64,000 nt of DNA. Source: Dichetophora obliterata. Taxonomy: Eukaryota; Arthropoda; Insecta; Diptera; Sciomyzidae. The notes below the pieces were generated by a model. It searched no databases. It was not told the DNA's origin and worked only from the letters and a program-made list of their open reading frames with translations. Made by a program: the position numbers and the translations under genes. Positions 1-12,079 of the stretch are shown here, piece after piece (positions within the stretch are counted from its first letter, which is position 1; each line of letters begins with the position of its first letter). The DNA lies in assembly GCA_963920525.1 (NCBI GenBank), contig OY986439.1:33673819-33737818 (forward strand), in the 5' to 3' direction.

Positions 1-30
1 AACAAATTAGAAAACATCTTGTATATTAAT

Positions 31-560
31 ACTAGAATTCGCCAGTGGTCGAAATTCGACCTTTTCACTGTGATCTTCGACCTACACTGTGATATGAAAT
101 CGCTTTCGTTCTCAGATGAGCGCAGAAAAGGGTTAAAAACGAATCTATTTCTATTTTCAGTTTGCCGCTCAGTGCTAACTAACGACTTTTCATACAAAAA
201 TACGTTGTACTGAAAAAAGCTACAGTTTTCGAGATATCGCAATAATTTTGATGCCGTGAAAAATATTACCATAAAAGCTTTCGTATACCGTTATTTTTCT
301 CAACCAATGACTTTTCATACAAAAATAAGTTGTAAGTGATGTCAAAATAATGGGAATTTTTCAAAATTTACTGTTTGTAAAAAAATTCACAATCCCAATA
401 TATATATTCGCACATGTTACATAAAAAATGCTTATCGTAGGGTTCCGTAAGAGATAGCGAGAAATATCTGGCATATTTTTTGTACATTTCAGCAATGTCT
501 TAAATTTCCTCTTACACCGTGTTCTTCCATCTTTTATAGCTTAGCATTTATTTAAGAAAT
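31..560 (+). repeat. Family A dispersed repeat, 5' fragment
   Basis: This stretch begins with ACTAGAATTCGCCAGTGGTC followed by CGAAATTCGACC, a degraded form of the start ACTAGTATCGCCTGTGGCCG seen at 14535, 39359 and (minus strand) 11970. It continues with phrases shared by the other copies, such as TACGTTGTACTGA, GATATCGCAATAA and GTAAGAGATAGCG. It stops near 560, where piggyBac-derived sequence begins. There is no coding signal. The element class is unknown, because no terminal inverted repeat is visible in any copy. Confidence 0.7.
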
Positions 561-561
561 T

Positions 562-1121
562 CTATTTTGAACATGGCCAACGTCTGGTTGATCGTTTTGT
601 GGAGTAATGCGTTACCATTTGTTCCATTGTATCAATACCGGCCTTTGTTGAATTGTAAAATAATATAGCTTCCGGTTTTTTTGCTACGCCTTCAACTTTC
701 TCGGTGTAGCGCGCAAAGTGGATAGTAGATTTACTGCTTTGTTCTTCTTTGAAACGTAGCTGCACAGTGATACAAGGTTATTATAGAAACCGAACACAGA
801 TGAAAGCACTGGCCGTTTGCTGTCTTTTTTCACTTCTTTGGGAAGACACCTTTTGTTGGATCTAACGGTGCCAACGTATGCTAGTCTAATCGACGAAAGA
901 CGTTTAGCTGCGTCTAATGTTGTAAAGAAGTTATCAGCAATAATAGTTCTGCCGCTGTTGGCGTATCGATTAGCCAAACTCTTGAGCACATTTTCGCCTT
1001 GGTTTGTCTCTCGTTGTTCTCCCTCTTTATCAGTGTACAGTTTTCCTTGCAACGGATATTTGGTTTTCACATCGCATGCCCATTATACTTTTATGCCATA
1101 CTTTGCGGGCTTTGATGGGAT
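562..1121 (-). pseudogene. piggyBac-family transposase fragment (DDE region), broken
   Basis: The minus strand encodes a stretch typical of the piggyBac (DDE_Tnp_1_7) transposase core. It reads PSKPAKYGIK, a stop (TAA), then CDVKTKYPLQGK, IIADNFFTT, AYVGTVRSNKR and LPKEV. After a frame change around 684-765 it reads KPEAILFYNSTKAGIDTMEQ and TRRWP. These correspond to the family's KPAKYGIK, ADNFFTS, GTVRKNK, and D-x-x-DQM...RRWP blocks in the right order; the aspartates of DNFFT and GIDTMEQ sit where catalytic aspartates fall in this family. At least one in-frame stop and one frameshift break it, and both ends of the gene are missing. A SINE abuts the 5' side (1128-1520). This is a dead fragment; the identification rests on motif recognition. 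Confidence 0.85.
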
Positions 1122-1127
1122 GTATTT

Positions 1128-1520
1128 ATTTAAAAGATCAAAGAACCAAGGCATGCGCCTTATACAAACAAGGTTTGGTCTTTGACCTGAAAGGAAAGGG
1201 ATAGATTATTTAGAGGAATTGATTGGAAACCATACGTGAATTATTGATTAGGCAAAACAACCGCGAAAGACAATTTTGAATTGCTTTTTAACCGAGGCTA
1301 GTGTTATGCCTTAACCTCGGCAAGCATTTCAAGCCCTTAGTTATTCCATTCCTTCACATTTTCCACAATTTTAGTTGTGGATTTAGTTTTCCATAATTCT
1401 TTAATGTAGGACAAAGAAAGAACAAAGAAAGTGAAAAGAACCATGTCCGAGCCCGGATTCGAACCAGGGACCTTTGGGTTGAGAGTCTAGCGCACTCTCC
1501 TCTAGACTACAAAGGCCGAC
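1128..1520 (-). repeat. tRNA-derived SINE, family 1, full-length copy
   Basis: Read on the minus strand from 1520, a tRNA-like head carries a polymerase III box A (TAGTCTAGAGG, 1499-1509) and box B (GGTTCGAATCC, 1455-1465). A body of about 300 bases follows, ending near GGTTCTTTGATCTT and a short A-rich tail next to piggyBac sequence. The same head and body occur on the plus strand at 13809-14194, and the tail only at 45975-46083. The head lacks a matching acceptor stem, so it is a SINE rather than a tRNA gene. No target duplication was found. Confidence 0.85.
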
Positions 1521-1570
1521 AAAGGTATTGCGTGACCTTTGTGCGCCCACGGTATGGAAATAGCTGCTCA

Positions 1571-1674
1571 TCGAATACAGCGCATCAAAGTAACAAATCG
1601 TGTATATGAATACACTATTTGTTACTTTGATGTATTCATATACACGATTTGTTACTTAGTTGCGCTGTATTCGA
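1571..1674. repeat. Near-perfect 44-bp-arm hairpin
   Basis: The arms 1571-1614 and 1631-1674 are reverse complements with only two mismatches (around 1585-1587 against 1658-1660), separated by a 16-base loop. The arm begins TCGAATACAGCGCA and contains AACAAATCGTGTATATGAAT. It is a small foldback or MITE remnant; no target duplication was identified. Confidence 0.8.
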
Positions 1675-1810
1675 TATACCGGCTAAATATCAGCTAGTAT
1701 TAAATAATATTAATAAGAATTTTTTGAGTTTTGTTTTAAATTTTTGGTCACGTTACAATATCTGAAACCCCTCCCTAAATTGGTAACGTAGTTTATGGAC
1801 GACCCCTTAG

Positions 1811-3794
1811 TAGGGAGCCCAATCCCGGAAGCTTTTCTCGATCCCGGGATTATCGGGATTGAAAATCTCAATCTCGGGATTAGTTCGGGATTGAAAACTT
1901 TAAGAAGTAAATAATTCAAAACGTTTTTAATACAATTTTTTATATTTTATTAGTTGAAACTAAAAAATGTAAATTAATTCATTTATAAATCAACAGGTCA
2001 GGGCCGTAGCAAAGAGGGTTTTTCGGGGTTCAAACCCTCCAGAGGGTCGAAATTTAAATTAAAAAATGACTGCATTTAAATAATTATTTCAATGAATTAC
2101 TTAATATGTTCTAAAAAACTTATATCATATACTAAAGTTGCGTTTACGTGACATAAAGTCTTTGTTAGGAGTTGAATCGTGTAAACAACAATAGTGAAAA
2201 TCAATGTATCGTGATTTATTGGATCAAACGTGATACATTCAAAACTATCATCACTTGTTTTCACTACCCTTGACATCGGCAATTGTAGATGATGGTAGTA
2301 ACTTCATTTCAGGTTTTTGTTTTAAATTAATATTTTATCTTTAATACGTATAATTTTAGAAATTGTGGCAATGAATGCAAGCACTCAAAGCCTTTCCAAC
2401 GATATTTTAAAAGTGAGGATCGCATTAGAAATAATGAAGTTATTAAAATTTTAGTGGAAATAAATTAAAAAATTTTTTAAAAGGCACGAAAAACAGCATT
2501 ATCTTGAATGCTATTGAAAAACTTTAAATTTTTTTGATGCATATTAGAGCAGCCTTTTCCGGCTTTAAATAAATATCTGACAGCTTAATTTTTTTACAAC
2601 TATTCTACCAGCCAATATATTTACGGAAAACATGATTTTTGGATGTGTCTGCAAAATGTTTTAGTTCACTGGCGGCTATCGTAACAGCTGTTCTTCTTTA
2701 ACCGAGGTATATCTCGCCGGCTCCAGGGTTCGTTGCCAAAAATTTATATTGATCGGACTGTGTGGTGAATTTACGTTGAAAAACAATGAGACTAGCTTAT
2801 ACTTGTTTTAACTCTTTTATTATATAAACAATTACTTTTTTTGGGAATCATAAAATAGACCAAGGCTATTTTTTAAAGGGGTACACATGAAAAATTTTTC
2901 TAATGGAAGTCGAGGTACCTTAATATATTTACTTGCATATATAATATATAAAAAACTTAACTTGAGAATAAAATGAAACAAAAACTAAGATATTTTAATT
3001 TTGAATAAAAAAAAATGGGTAGATCCTGGTTTAAGGTATTATTATATAAATGTTAAACATTTTGTTGGACACCTTCTTCATATTTTTTGTGTTTAATGCA
3101 AATTAAGGTTGGAAAAGACTTTTCAAAATTAAGTTTTTTGATTATTTAATTTTATGATCTATTAAATTATTACATGAATTAGTTTGCGAGCTTTATACTG
3201 AGTTGTTGTTGTTGCCTTCTTAAAAACCTACTTGTTCTAAAGCTCGCATATTAATTCATGTATTAAATTTTTTGTTTAATTTATTATTAAAGTAATACAT
3301 TAAGCTGATCAACGAGTCTTATTTCTCATTAGAGAGTTTTGTTCGGATATTATTACAAATATAACCCGCTAATGAGAAGCACCGTTCTAACTCTATGCTA
3401 GTTGTAGAAATAGTTTACCATAATCGTAAGCAATTTGTAAGTTTCGATCACAGTTGCCTTCACCATAAAAAAAAATAATTTCCTAAGTCAGAATATCTGA
3501 CAATTTTGCAAAATCTCCTAAGACTTTCCAAAGGCTTTGCTCAAGTGATTCAATTCCTAACAATCTTTTTCAGCCTAAATAAAAGGATTTTGTAATTCTA
3601 TATTCATATCAACTTAAATTGAAATGGTTGCATTTACATGAATATTTGTAATAAAATTTTTGTATAAAAATCCCGGGATCCTGAAAAGAAAATCCTTTAT
3701 CTGAAAAGAAAATCCTAATCTTTAAAAGAATAAAGTAGGTTTTAAAAGGGCTTAAATTGTCCGGAATCCCGGGATCCCTGGATTGACTTCCCTA
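1811..3794. mobile_element. hAT-type DNA transposon, decayed, 8-bp target duplication
   Basis: The left end reads TAGGGAGCCCAATC and the right end, inverted, reads TAGGGAAGTCAATC. Both fit the hAT terminal rule YARNG. The element is flanked by a perfect 8-bp duplication CCCCTTAG at 1803-1810 and 3795-3802. Just inside each end lie runs of CGGGATT/ATCCCGGG motifs. A remnant of the hAT transposase C-terminal domain lies inside on the minus strand (3290-3408). At 1984 bases with only that one recognisable coding block, it is internally deleted and inactive. The interior also holds a CAGGGCCGTAGC sequence at about 1998, which looks like the end of some other element. Confidence 0.8.
3290..3408 (-). 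pseudogene. hAT transposase C-terminal dimerisation domain remnant
   Basis: The minus strand reads STTSIELERCFSLAGY and then ICNNIRTKLSNEK, a stop, and DSLISLMYY. This is the signature of the hAT family C-terminal domain (S..VER.FS.AG......R..L......L..L). It lies inside the 1811-3794 element and in the orientation expected if transposase was transcribed from the right end. Only about 40 codons remain readable and an in-frame TAA interrupts them. Confidence 0.75.
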
Positions 3795-4971
3795 CCCCTT
3801 AGGTATATATAAAACATTTTTTCAAATTTCTTTGAAAAAATAAGCCATAAATAAAAACAAAATTTTTCTTCATGCTTAAGCATTTGCGTGACAAATGTAA
3901 ACGTTTGGGATAGCCTTTCAATTGCGTTGCAATTAAATGTTATTTGCACAGACTCAGCAAAAAGGGTATTTACAGCATAAAAAGTACCATTAATCTTTAA
4001 ATTATATATGAAAAAAAAGTCATAGTTGGTTGTTTGTAGTTGATAATATGTAAAGCTTGCCATTATGTCATCATATTTATTGCTACGCCGCTAGATAAAA
4101 ACAAAAATCAATTACTTGTTGTTTATTTGGATCGTATTCAATTTGTTAAAAGTTTAATGTGCAAAAAAAAGTAAAATAACAACTGTTTTCTTTTTTCTCG
4201 CAGTGTCATTTTCTGTCAACTGTTCATTCGTTTGTTCGTGAAATATGCTTTATAATTTATTATTGGAAGAAAAAAAAAATAAAAAATAGCAAATATTATT
4301 TTCTTTACTACAGTACCTATATATTAATTTTAGAGATACTTCGCCGTTGTTTTTGTTTTATTTTTCCGCAGTTATAACTTTGTCTCTCGATCGACGTCAA
4401 TACTTATAATTATCACGTTTCTCTATGTTATACGTTCGTTTGCAATATTTTCTCAATAATTTTTGTTAGGTCTTGTTTGGTTTTATTAATTTTTATTTTT
4501 TTAATGGATGTTCTATCATAAGACAAACGCAACAACAACAACAACAACGATAACAGTTGCTATTTTTTTTTGTTAGTTTTAACTGAAAAAACAGCATTTT
4601 AATTGAGAAACGAAGGAAGTGCGAAAATTGATGTTCTAGAAAATTAAGCAATTGTCGTTCGACTTTACTCTGGTAGCAATTTATAAGAAGTTTTGAACGA
4701 AAAAAGGGAAAACCTAATAATAACACAAGGCAACAACCCAAATGTGTTCCGATAGCCACTATTTATTTCTGATGCTTAACCTTCATCGGTCACTTATTTC
4801 TAGAAACGAATAGGCTTCTTGTGTGTAAATTTTTAACACTTTTCAGGATCTTTTCGTTAAAAGTAATTGATTATTCGTTACTTTATTCAATTGAAAAAAA
4901 AGCGATTTCCAAATCTATTAATCGAATAAAAAAATCTATATACACGTGGATCTGGATAGTTCAGGGAAATA
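3795..4971. other. AT-rich stretch, no gene seen
   Basis: After the target duplication of the hAT element this is AT-rich sequence with a short CAA run near 4530-4550. Open frames here are short and lack any recognisable motif. Confidence 0.5.
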
Positions 4972-5880
4972 ACGCCCAATGAAATAAAACCCAAAATTAA
5001 AAATGAAATAAAGCCCAAAAATGTTCCAGACAAATTTGGGTGTTTTTTCATAGTGAAATAATGCCCAAAATTTTGAGCTTTATTTAATTTATCTATTTGG
5101 GGCGTTACTTCATTATTATTCAGATATAACTCTTTTTATGTGAACTATTTGTCACCAAAATGTTAGATCAATTTCAAATTCAATTTAGAAGTACTGTAGA
5201 CAGCGATGCCGGTATTGAATTTACTGAGGGTTGTAATCCTTAAGCAGCGGCCGAAGGCCGCTTATTAAAAAGAGAATTATATCCAGAAGTACTGTAAAAC
5301 GAAAAAAAGGGCATGTTCATATAAAGCCCAAATAGTTTTTTTATTTATGATATAACGATTTGCTCCTATACGAAATGTGGTTTTGAAATTCCGTACAAGG
5401 GAAAACCATTTTATCGGCCAAATATCATTTTTGTGGTGGGGCAATATTTCATATTAAAAAAAGATCCCGAATTTGGGACCTTATTTAATTTTTCGTTTTA
5501 TGTGCATTTTAACAGAGGTCTAGAGCCTTCCCTGCTCGCTTCATGGTTGTGGTCAGAAGAACCACAATTGTTTTTTTTAATATTCTGAAAATTAGGACTT
5601 AATTCATCATTTCCGTTTAGGTTTTATTTCATAATGTACATACTCCTAAATGTCAGGTTTTATTTCATCTTTTCTTTAGGTCTTATTTCACCAGGAATTA
5701 GGAGTTATTTCATCTTTCAACGTTAGGACTTATTTCATTTACTGTTAGGAGTTCTTTCATTGGAGTTATTTCGCGGAGCCGGTAAAGTTTTCCCAATTTT
5801 TTTCCAAAAAGATTTTGGGTCTTATTTTATTTTCGGTTTGGGCGTTATTTAATTTTTTGGGCTTTATTTCGAGATTGCAT
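4972..5880. repeat. Region built of repeated AAATAA-GCCCAAA motifs, possible TIR element
   Basis: The region opens with GAAATAACGCCCAATGAAAT and near 5735-5775 reads the inverse TTTCATTGGAGTTATTTC, giving about 20-bp imperfect inverted ends. Between them, and up to 5880, short motifs recur many times: GAAATAAARCCCAAA on one strand, and TTAGGWSTTATTTCAT or GGGCKTTATTT on the other. It is not coding. No target duplication could be matched, so the boundaries are approximate. Confidence 0.5.
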
Positions 5881-7295
5881 TTTTTTTCCTAAACCTTTTT
5901 TTAATTCTTTTTTTTCGTATCCTTTTGCTCTTAATCTCTGACATGTGAGTTAAGGCCCAATCAAAATAGACGAAACGAGACGATAGCAACTTTACGAACG
6001 TTTGCACTCGTAACAGATGTTTACGGATTTAACCCAAAATGAAACGAGTTGCTTAACTCGTCTGAATCAGCTGACGAAGTTGGCAATCGAGTGTTATTTA
6101 TTTATTTTGTGAATTTTTAATAAAGATTTGTGAAAGATGAGTGAAATAATGGTGAAATTGAAACAAATTGATGAAAAAAAAAATAAAATCGCACGCAGCA
6201 CAGCTGTTGTTGATGAGTTGATACGCAGCAGTTCGGTTCTTACAGAATAATACGTCTTGTCAAACTGTTTCGTTCAGTTACGTTTGCTCATTTTGGGTAA
6301 CTACATCAAAATGTACTAGTATCGCCTGTAGTCGAAGTTCGACCTTATCAAAATCGATTTGTCTTTTGTTTTTTTTTTAATTTTTATTGAAAAACGTTTA
6401 TCAAAGTTAAAAAACATTACATTAATAAATACTTTTGGCTAATGCATATTCACAACTCATTTTTCGTACTCTGTACTCGCTGTTATCAGCATCAGAATGT
6501 AAAACAAATTTTCATGTATCGATTGCGCTGATTATTGTTTACGTTTGCTTCTCATATTGTTTCGATGTTCATTTTGCCATTTCTTAAATTTTTCGCGGAA
6601 TTTTCGCATCACACTTATTTTTTTAAAAAATTACTATCGGACGTAAGTTGTTTTTTCATTTAATAAAAAACTAATAGCGCAATTTTAGTGAAGTGGACAC
6701 ATTTTAACAAATAAAATAATATGTTTTAAAATCCTAATTGATTTGAGGTCATTTGGTGCAAAAAAAAATTACTTCAGTACAAACTTTTGGTTCTTAAAAA
6801 TCCTTGAAGGACATGAAAATATCAATGTTTTAGCTTTGAATATATTTTCAGAGCATATAAAGTCCATTTACTCCAAAAATCATAAAAAAATTCTCAGTGA
6901 CTTAGCGTCAGGTCTGAAAGGGATAAAGGACAAACAAAGAAACTAACAAACAGTGTTGTCGTTTTTCAGCCTTTTAAAGTAGTCATGTCAACTTTTTATA
7001 AATAGCACTAACATACCAAATTTATTACATTTTATACATTTTTGGCTAATAGGACTAAAACTGTCTGAAATATGGCATTTATCTTAATTTTTGGATGTCG
7101 TGTCATGCGTAAGGGTTTCTTTAAAGTAAAGATTTTCCTCTACACAAAATTACTAAACGCGCCTGAAGAAGTTTACACTTAAAAAACTCAATTATTTACT
7201 CTACAGGTATAAAAGAAATAATTGGTTACGTCATGTGTCTATTTACCACTGGGTTCATTGAATGAAATTACTTCATTCTGTTCAGGTTATCAGTT
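5881..7295. other. Mostly featureless; short inverted repeat and a family A scrap
   Basis: ACCCAAAATGA near 6033 and TCATTTTGGGT near 6288 are inverted copies enclosing about 250 bases, possibly a worn MITE. At 6314 the start of family A (ACTAGTATCGCCTGTAGTCG) appears for about 40 bases only. Near 7154, AACGCGCCTGAAGAAGTTT recurs at about 56193 in a slightly different form. No coding signal was recognised. Confidence 0.45.
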
Positions 7296-7303
7296 CGAGA
7301 GAG

Positions 7304-7518
7304 CATGGCAGAGTTAGAGAAGGTATATGCATTTTGGAGAGGGAGACTGCCGCAACTGTCAAAACGAAGTTGACAGCTCATACAAAATCTGAAAACGATG
7401 AGAATGCGATAAGAAAGCGAAAATAGGCAAGAATAGCAAAATGCTTGAGTTTGACGATTCTGGCTATGAGAAAGAGAGCGCAGTCTGAAATGCATATACC
7501 TTCTCTAATTCTGCCATG
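7304..7518. mobile_element. hAT MITE family M1, copy 1 (215 bp)
   Basis: The terminal inverted repeats are CATGGCAGAGTTAGAGAAGG on the left and CATGGCAGAATTAGAGAAGG on the right (inverted), continuing into TATATGCATTT. A perfect 8-bp duplication CGAGAGAG flanks it (7296-7303 and 7519-7526). The interior contains ACTGTCAAAACGAAGTTGAC. Two other copies, each with its own 8-bp duplication, lie at 31195-31625 and 52375-52557. It is too short to encode anything. The 8-bp duplication suggests hAT mobilisation, although the CATGG start does not fit YARNG well. Confidence 0.9.
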
Positions 7519-7559
7519 CGAGAGAGTAATTAAGAAACAGCAACAACAGTGCCACACAG

Positions 7560-8881
7560 CAGTGTTGCCGCGACGAATCTAAAAAAAGTATCCATGAAAA
7601 TCTGAAAATAGTATCCAAAAGTATCCACTTTTCAAAAAAATAGTATCCACGTGTCAAAATCCAAAAATCAATAATATATTAATTTTCTTTACACAAATAT
7701 GCAACTTTAATATTTTTAAATAATGAAACCCAATTTTTTTAGCTTCAATAACAATTTTATTTATTTAGTTTTAAGTCTAATGCTTGGTTTTCACTATGTC
7801 ATTTTCAGTGGTCAGTTGTCAATCAAATTGAAAATGACAACATGTTGACATTTTTTCTACATTTGGCAATCTTGGAAAATTAAAAACAAATAAATTATTA
7901 AATGGAGCTATGCAGAACATGTTCTTGAGTTTTATTAAGGTGATATTTCAAATGATAAAATTTTGTGTTGTCATAAAAATGACATAGTGAAAACTAAGCA
8001 TAACAAATGTTTTATTCAAACATAATAATACGAAATAAAACATGTATAATAAAATTAAAAAGCAACATAAATATCAATACTTCTGTCTTTTATATGTGTT
8101 GCTATTGCCCTTTAGTTAAAATTATTTTATAAGTATAATATTTATACAAAAGCAGTATACAAAACAATATATAATTGCAAAAAAAAATAATTAAGTTGTT
8201 TAGTTTAGTGTAAAATATATTATATGGGTTGCTATTGACTTTTAATTTTATAAAGCTAACATTGCACGTGGAAAAAAAAGATTTTATTTAAAACATTTAT
8301 TTTAAGGACTTGAAATTTTATTTACGTAAATAATACAAAAAAAATATTCCAAATAAGTTTTGTAATGCATCTTATTCTCGCTAGATAGCGTTAAAACAAG
8401 TAGTCGTTTTCAGACAGGGTCAAGATATTTTGGACCCAATTTATCGGAAACAAAAAAATCAAAGAGCATTTTTTTTATAATTTATTAACAAGGGTACTTT
8501 ACGGTACGATTTTCAATCGCTACGAGAATCTTCAGGGTTAAAAATTACAGATTTTTTTAAAAAAAATCGCTTGGGTATAGCTGACTTATGATATTTTTCA
8601 CAAAAATTTTAAGTTCTTTATAAATAGATTACTTTAATGCATTTTTTGATAAGAAAATATTGCCCAAAAATGTCTCAATGTCATCATTTATCTTAACGTT
8701 GTTGTCGACTTTAAGGGACTGCTTACTTTATATATTTGCAAACAAAACATTCATTCATAATAAAATAGATTTTTTTAAAAAAGTATCCAAACTTACACTG
8801 AGGCTTAAAAAAAATTATCCATCAATTTTTGAAGGAAAAAAGTATTCAAACGGATCCAATTGGATTCAAACGGTAACACTG
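7560..8881. mobile_element. hAT-type element, 1322 bp, perfect 8-bp target duplication
   Basis: The ends read CAGTGTTGCCG (left) and CAGTGTTACCG (right, inverted), and both fit the hAT YARNG rule. The flanking duplication is CCACACAG at 7552-7559 and 8882-8889, exact. Subterminal AGTATCCA motifs recur at both ends. No transposase was recognised, so it is non-autonomous. A 220-bp Harbinger-like MITE is inserted at 7781-8000. Confidence 0.88.
7781..8000. mobile_element. Harbinger-like MITE, 220 bp, TAA duplication
   Basis: Inverted ends TGCTTGGTTTTCACTATGTC and TGCTTAGTTTTCACTATGTC both continue into ATTTT. They are flanked by TAA on each side (7778-7780 and 8001-8003). A 3-bp TWA duplication is typical of the PIF/Harbinger superfamily. 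It sits inside the 7560-8881 hAT element and is therefore the younger insertion. No coding capacity. Confidence 0.75.
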
Positions 8882-9837
8882 CCACACAGCTCTGTTGAAG
8901 TGTTCTGAGTCACTCTCTTCTCTCTCGTGTAAGCTACAACAGCATCGATGCTCAACAGAGCTGTGTTGCTTTTGGTTTGCACTGTTGGGAACCATTGGGA
9001 AAAAAGGTTTTTACATTTGCTTAGTTTTACCTGTCTTAATGACAACTTATTCGAATAAAAATTATATTCTGCAAATATACTCGAAAATACCTTTCCAACG
9101 ATGTAAGATTTATGTGAATATGCTGACGTTAGCATAGGTAAAATGGTAACACAATTTTTTTTGTTGGGTAATAATATATAATTTAACCGAACACTTAAGT
9201 TTTTACTCGTTAGGGTGTTGTTACGGTGGTGGTCATATGATCCCTGGTTATGACACTTTTTACTCTCTTCTTTCGTTTGATGAGCTATGTGACGAAAGTA
9301 TGTTATGCTGGTGGTCATATGATGTTTAAGCACCTGTACACTTTTTGCTACTTTTAGTATTTTTTCAACCGAGTGTTGCTATTAAGTAGGTTTCATTACT
9401 GCTTTCATACATTTCGTACTAAAAGTGTACTATTTTCCAGCCTAAACACAAATGTTGTGAATAATTCCACAACGCAACACTGTTTTGATCCCATGATTTC
9501 ATATTTTTGTCGAATCATTTGGTGACCGTGGTGGTGAAAATTTACTCTCTTGCTCTCGCTCTCAAATTTTTAATTTACATTGAAACAACAACAATGCATG
9601 ACAATGATGAGCCCATGACCACCACCGTAAGAGCACTTACGGAGCAACTCGTCTTTTTTGGTTGGGCCTTCACTATTTTGTTCACTACTGTTCACTATCG
9701 ATTGTTCAATATTTAGAGTAGTCCGTGTAAAATTTTTCTTTATCTCGGAGGTTCGTTATATCCAGATTAGACTGATTATAAAAATGGATGTATGTTTTTG
9801 GGTATGTATCAGAAATCTGCAACGAATACTTAAAAAA
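8882..9837. other. Non-coding stretch with two inverted repeats
   Basis: CACAGCTCTGTTGA (about 8884) and TCAACAGAGCTGTG (about 8951) form a hairpin around a CT-rich loop. TTACGGTGGTGGTCAT (about 9213) and ATGACCACCACCGTAA (about 9615-9632) form an inverted pair enclosing about 400 bases, a probable worn MITE without a clear target duplication. GGTGGTCATATGAT also occurs twice in direct orientation (about 9227 and 9311). No coding sequence was recognised. Confidence 0.5.
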
Positions 9838-10020
9838 CAGGGGTCGAAAATAACTGTTATTTTTTGAAATTTCTATTCAAAAAGTCAGATGGAAAGAATT
9901 AGTCTATTCGATACATGAACATAGCAATGTGATGCTTGTTAGCTAAGGAATAATAATCTTAAATGATTTTAATTTTTCTGATTTTTTTGAAAAAGTCAAA
10001 AAATAATCGTTATTTTTTGA

Positions 10021-10200
10021 CCAATTTTATTTCGAGCAAAAATAAAAGTTAAAATTTTACTTTTCAATTTTTACTGATCAAATATAAAAGTTGAAATTTG
10101 ACTTTTATTTTTTTGATCAAATATAAAAGTTAAAATTTTACTTTTATTTTTTTCGATCAAAAATAACAGTTAAAATTTCGCTTATATTTTTCGACCAAAA
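10021..10200. repeat. Tandem AT-rich array, left arm of D-type element
   Basis: Units of roughly 50 bases alternate GATCAAATATAAAAGTT with AAATTTTACTTTTATTTTT. The array at 12080-12300 is its inverted counterpart, with ATTTTTGATCGAAAAAATAA as the recurring phrase. Simple in composition and non-coding. Confidence 0.7.
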
Positions 10201-10363
10201 TAAATGAAAACAGAATGTGCAATTATAAGCAACTAAGCGATGCAATGCAGCAATATAAAGATTGATAGCAATGATTTTTTTCCTCTACAAAAAAGTTACC
10301 AATATAAATGTAAATGAATAAAAAATGTGCTCTATTAATCTTATATATTAATAGGCAAACATC

Positions 10364-11970
10364 AAATGTTGTCGTACACTTTTTCGAAATTAATTTTAGA
10401 ACAAGGGCAATGAAACTTATATCATTCGAAAGGTACTGCGCCCTATATGTGCAGAATCATTTTACATTTTAAATTTATGACCTATGACCCGAAATATTGA
10501 CGTTGAAAGTTTGTATTATTTTTAATAAGGAATCTCAGGGCTAGGAAGAGGTAGAATAGTGAATGAGGTATCAAATGAAAGATCTGGCTGCACAGTATGA
10601 TTAAATTTTAGATTTAGAAGAGCAATTATTAAATAAAAGCTAAACTGTAATATAATGTAAGAGGAAATTTTAGACATTGATAACGTGTGCAAAAAAATAA
10701 TTCGGACATATTGCGCCATCTCTTACCGATACCCTAAAATAAGCATTTTTTTATGTAAAAAGTGTAAATATGTATTGTAATGGTGAAATTTCTTACAAAT
10801 AGCAAATTATGACTAATTTTCGTTATTTTGACATGAAAATTATTATGATAGCTCGAAAACTATAGATGTTTTCAATACAACGTATTTTTGTATGAAATTT
10901 TTTTTGGTTCCGAAATATAACTGTATACGAAAGCTTTTTTGGTAATATTTTTCCCGGGTAATATGTTAAAAAATTTCCTGTTATAATGACATCAAAACTA
11001 TTTAGATATCTTAAAAATGTAGATTTTCTCAGTACAACGTATTTTCTTGAAGCAGGGTCATCGCCTCAGAATGAGGAAAAAAAGATTGAAATTTCAAGTT
11101 TTCATTTTGCAAGCAAATATATTGGCCATTTTTCAATCGATTTTAATCAAATTTTCTTTGGCTGAAAGATCAATTAATTAACTTTGGAGAAATAAAAAAA
11201 GATTTGCCGTTATCCCATCATTCAATGTTTTATATTGTTTTAAAAAACCTAAAATATTTAGGTTTTGCTCAAAAAAATAGACAAACTTTTTTTTTATTGC
11301 ATTTCTTTTTTTACACTCTTTCATATGACATATTATTTATTTGCAAAAATTGCCTCATTTTGACACATAATTCAATAAACAGTTTCAAAGTACAAAGCTC
11401 TACAGCTTAAAAAAAATTTCTGTGAAAAAGTTTTCAAACCACTCCAAAGTGATGTACACAAATCTATGTTTTAAGACATTTCGTTGTACATAAAAATAGG
11501 CGTAGGATAAACAGTTCTTCCGTGTTTCTGAACCGATTTTGATAATTTTTTTAAATAAATTAGAGTAAGGAGAAGAAGTTCACCGAATAGTTATGTGACC
11601 TTTGACCTGAAATATGACCATTGAAAGAATATTTCTGAAGTAAAACCTAAACTATAAGAAATGGAAGAACATGGCGTAGGAGGAAATTTTAGATATTAAT
11701 ACAATGAAGGAAAAACATTTTTCGCTCTCTTACGGATACCCTACAATAAGCATTTTTTTTAAAGTACATTTTTTTATTTTACAAATAGTAAATTCTGAAA
11801 AATTTTGATATAAAAGTTATGACGATATCTCGAAAACTGTTGCTTTCTCTCGAAACTTAAGATTTTCTTAGTACAACACATTTCCTTAAGGCAATGTCAA
11901 TACCTCAGAATGAGACAAACGATTGAAATTTCAGAAAGTTGGTCGAATTTCGACCACACGCGATACTAGT
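10364..11970 (-). repeat. Family A dispersed repeat, near full length (1.6 kb)
   Basis: On the minus strand it starts at 11970 with ACTAGTATCGCGTGTGGTCG. It ends at about 10364 with GACAACATTTGATGTTTG. The same two ends bound the plus-strand copy at 39359-41095. Shared internal phrases include GACCTTTGACCTGAAATATG, GAGATATCG and TACGTTGTATTGA. No open frame of note, no terminal inverted repeats and no poly-A are seen. Fixed, non-inverted ends could fit a Helitron-like or otherwise unclassified element, but that is inference. Confidence 0.7.
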
Positions 11971-12079
11971 TGTTTTAAAAACTTAAACTTTTATTATAGT
12001 TAATAAGAAATGGCATTGTAAAATTTTAAATATTTCTTTTTGATCGGAACAGTTTAAGGTAATTGTTTGTTTATGTTAA

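Noticed and set aside
3752..4063. 103-codon minus-strand frame
   Set aside because: It crosses the right terminus and target duplication of the 1811-3794 hAT element, so it cannot be an original gene. No motif recognised.
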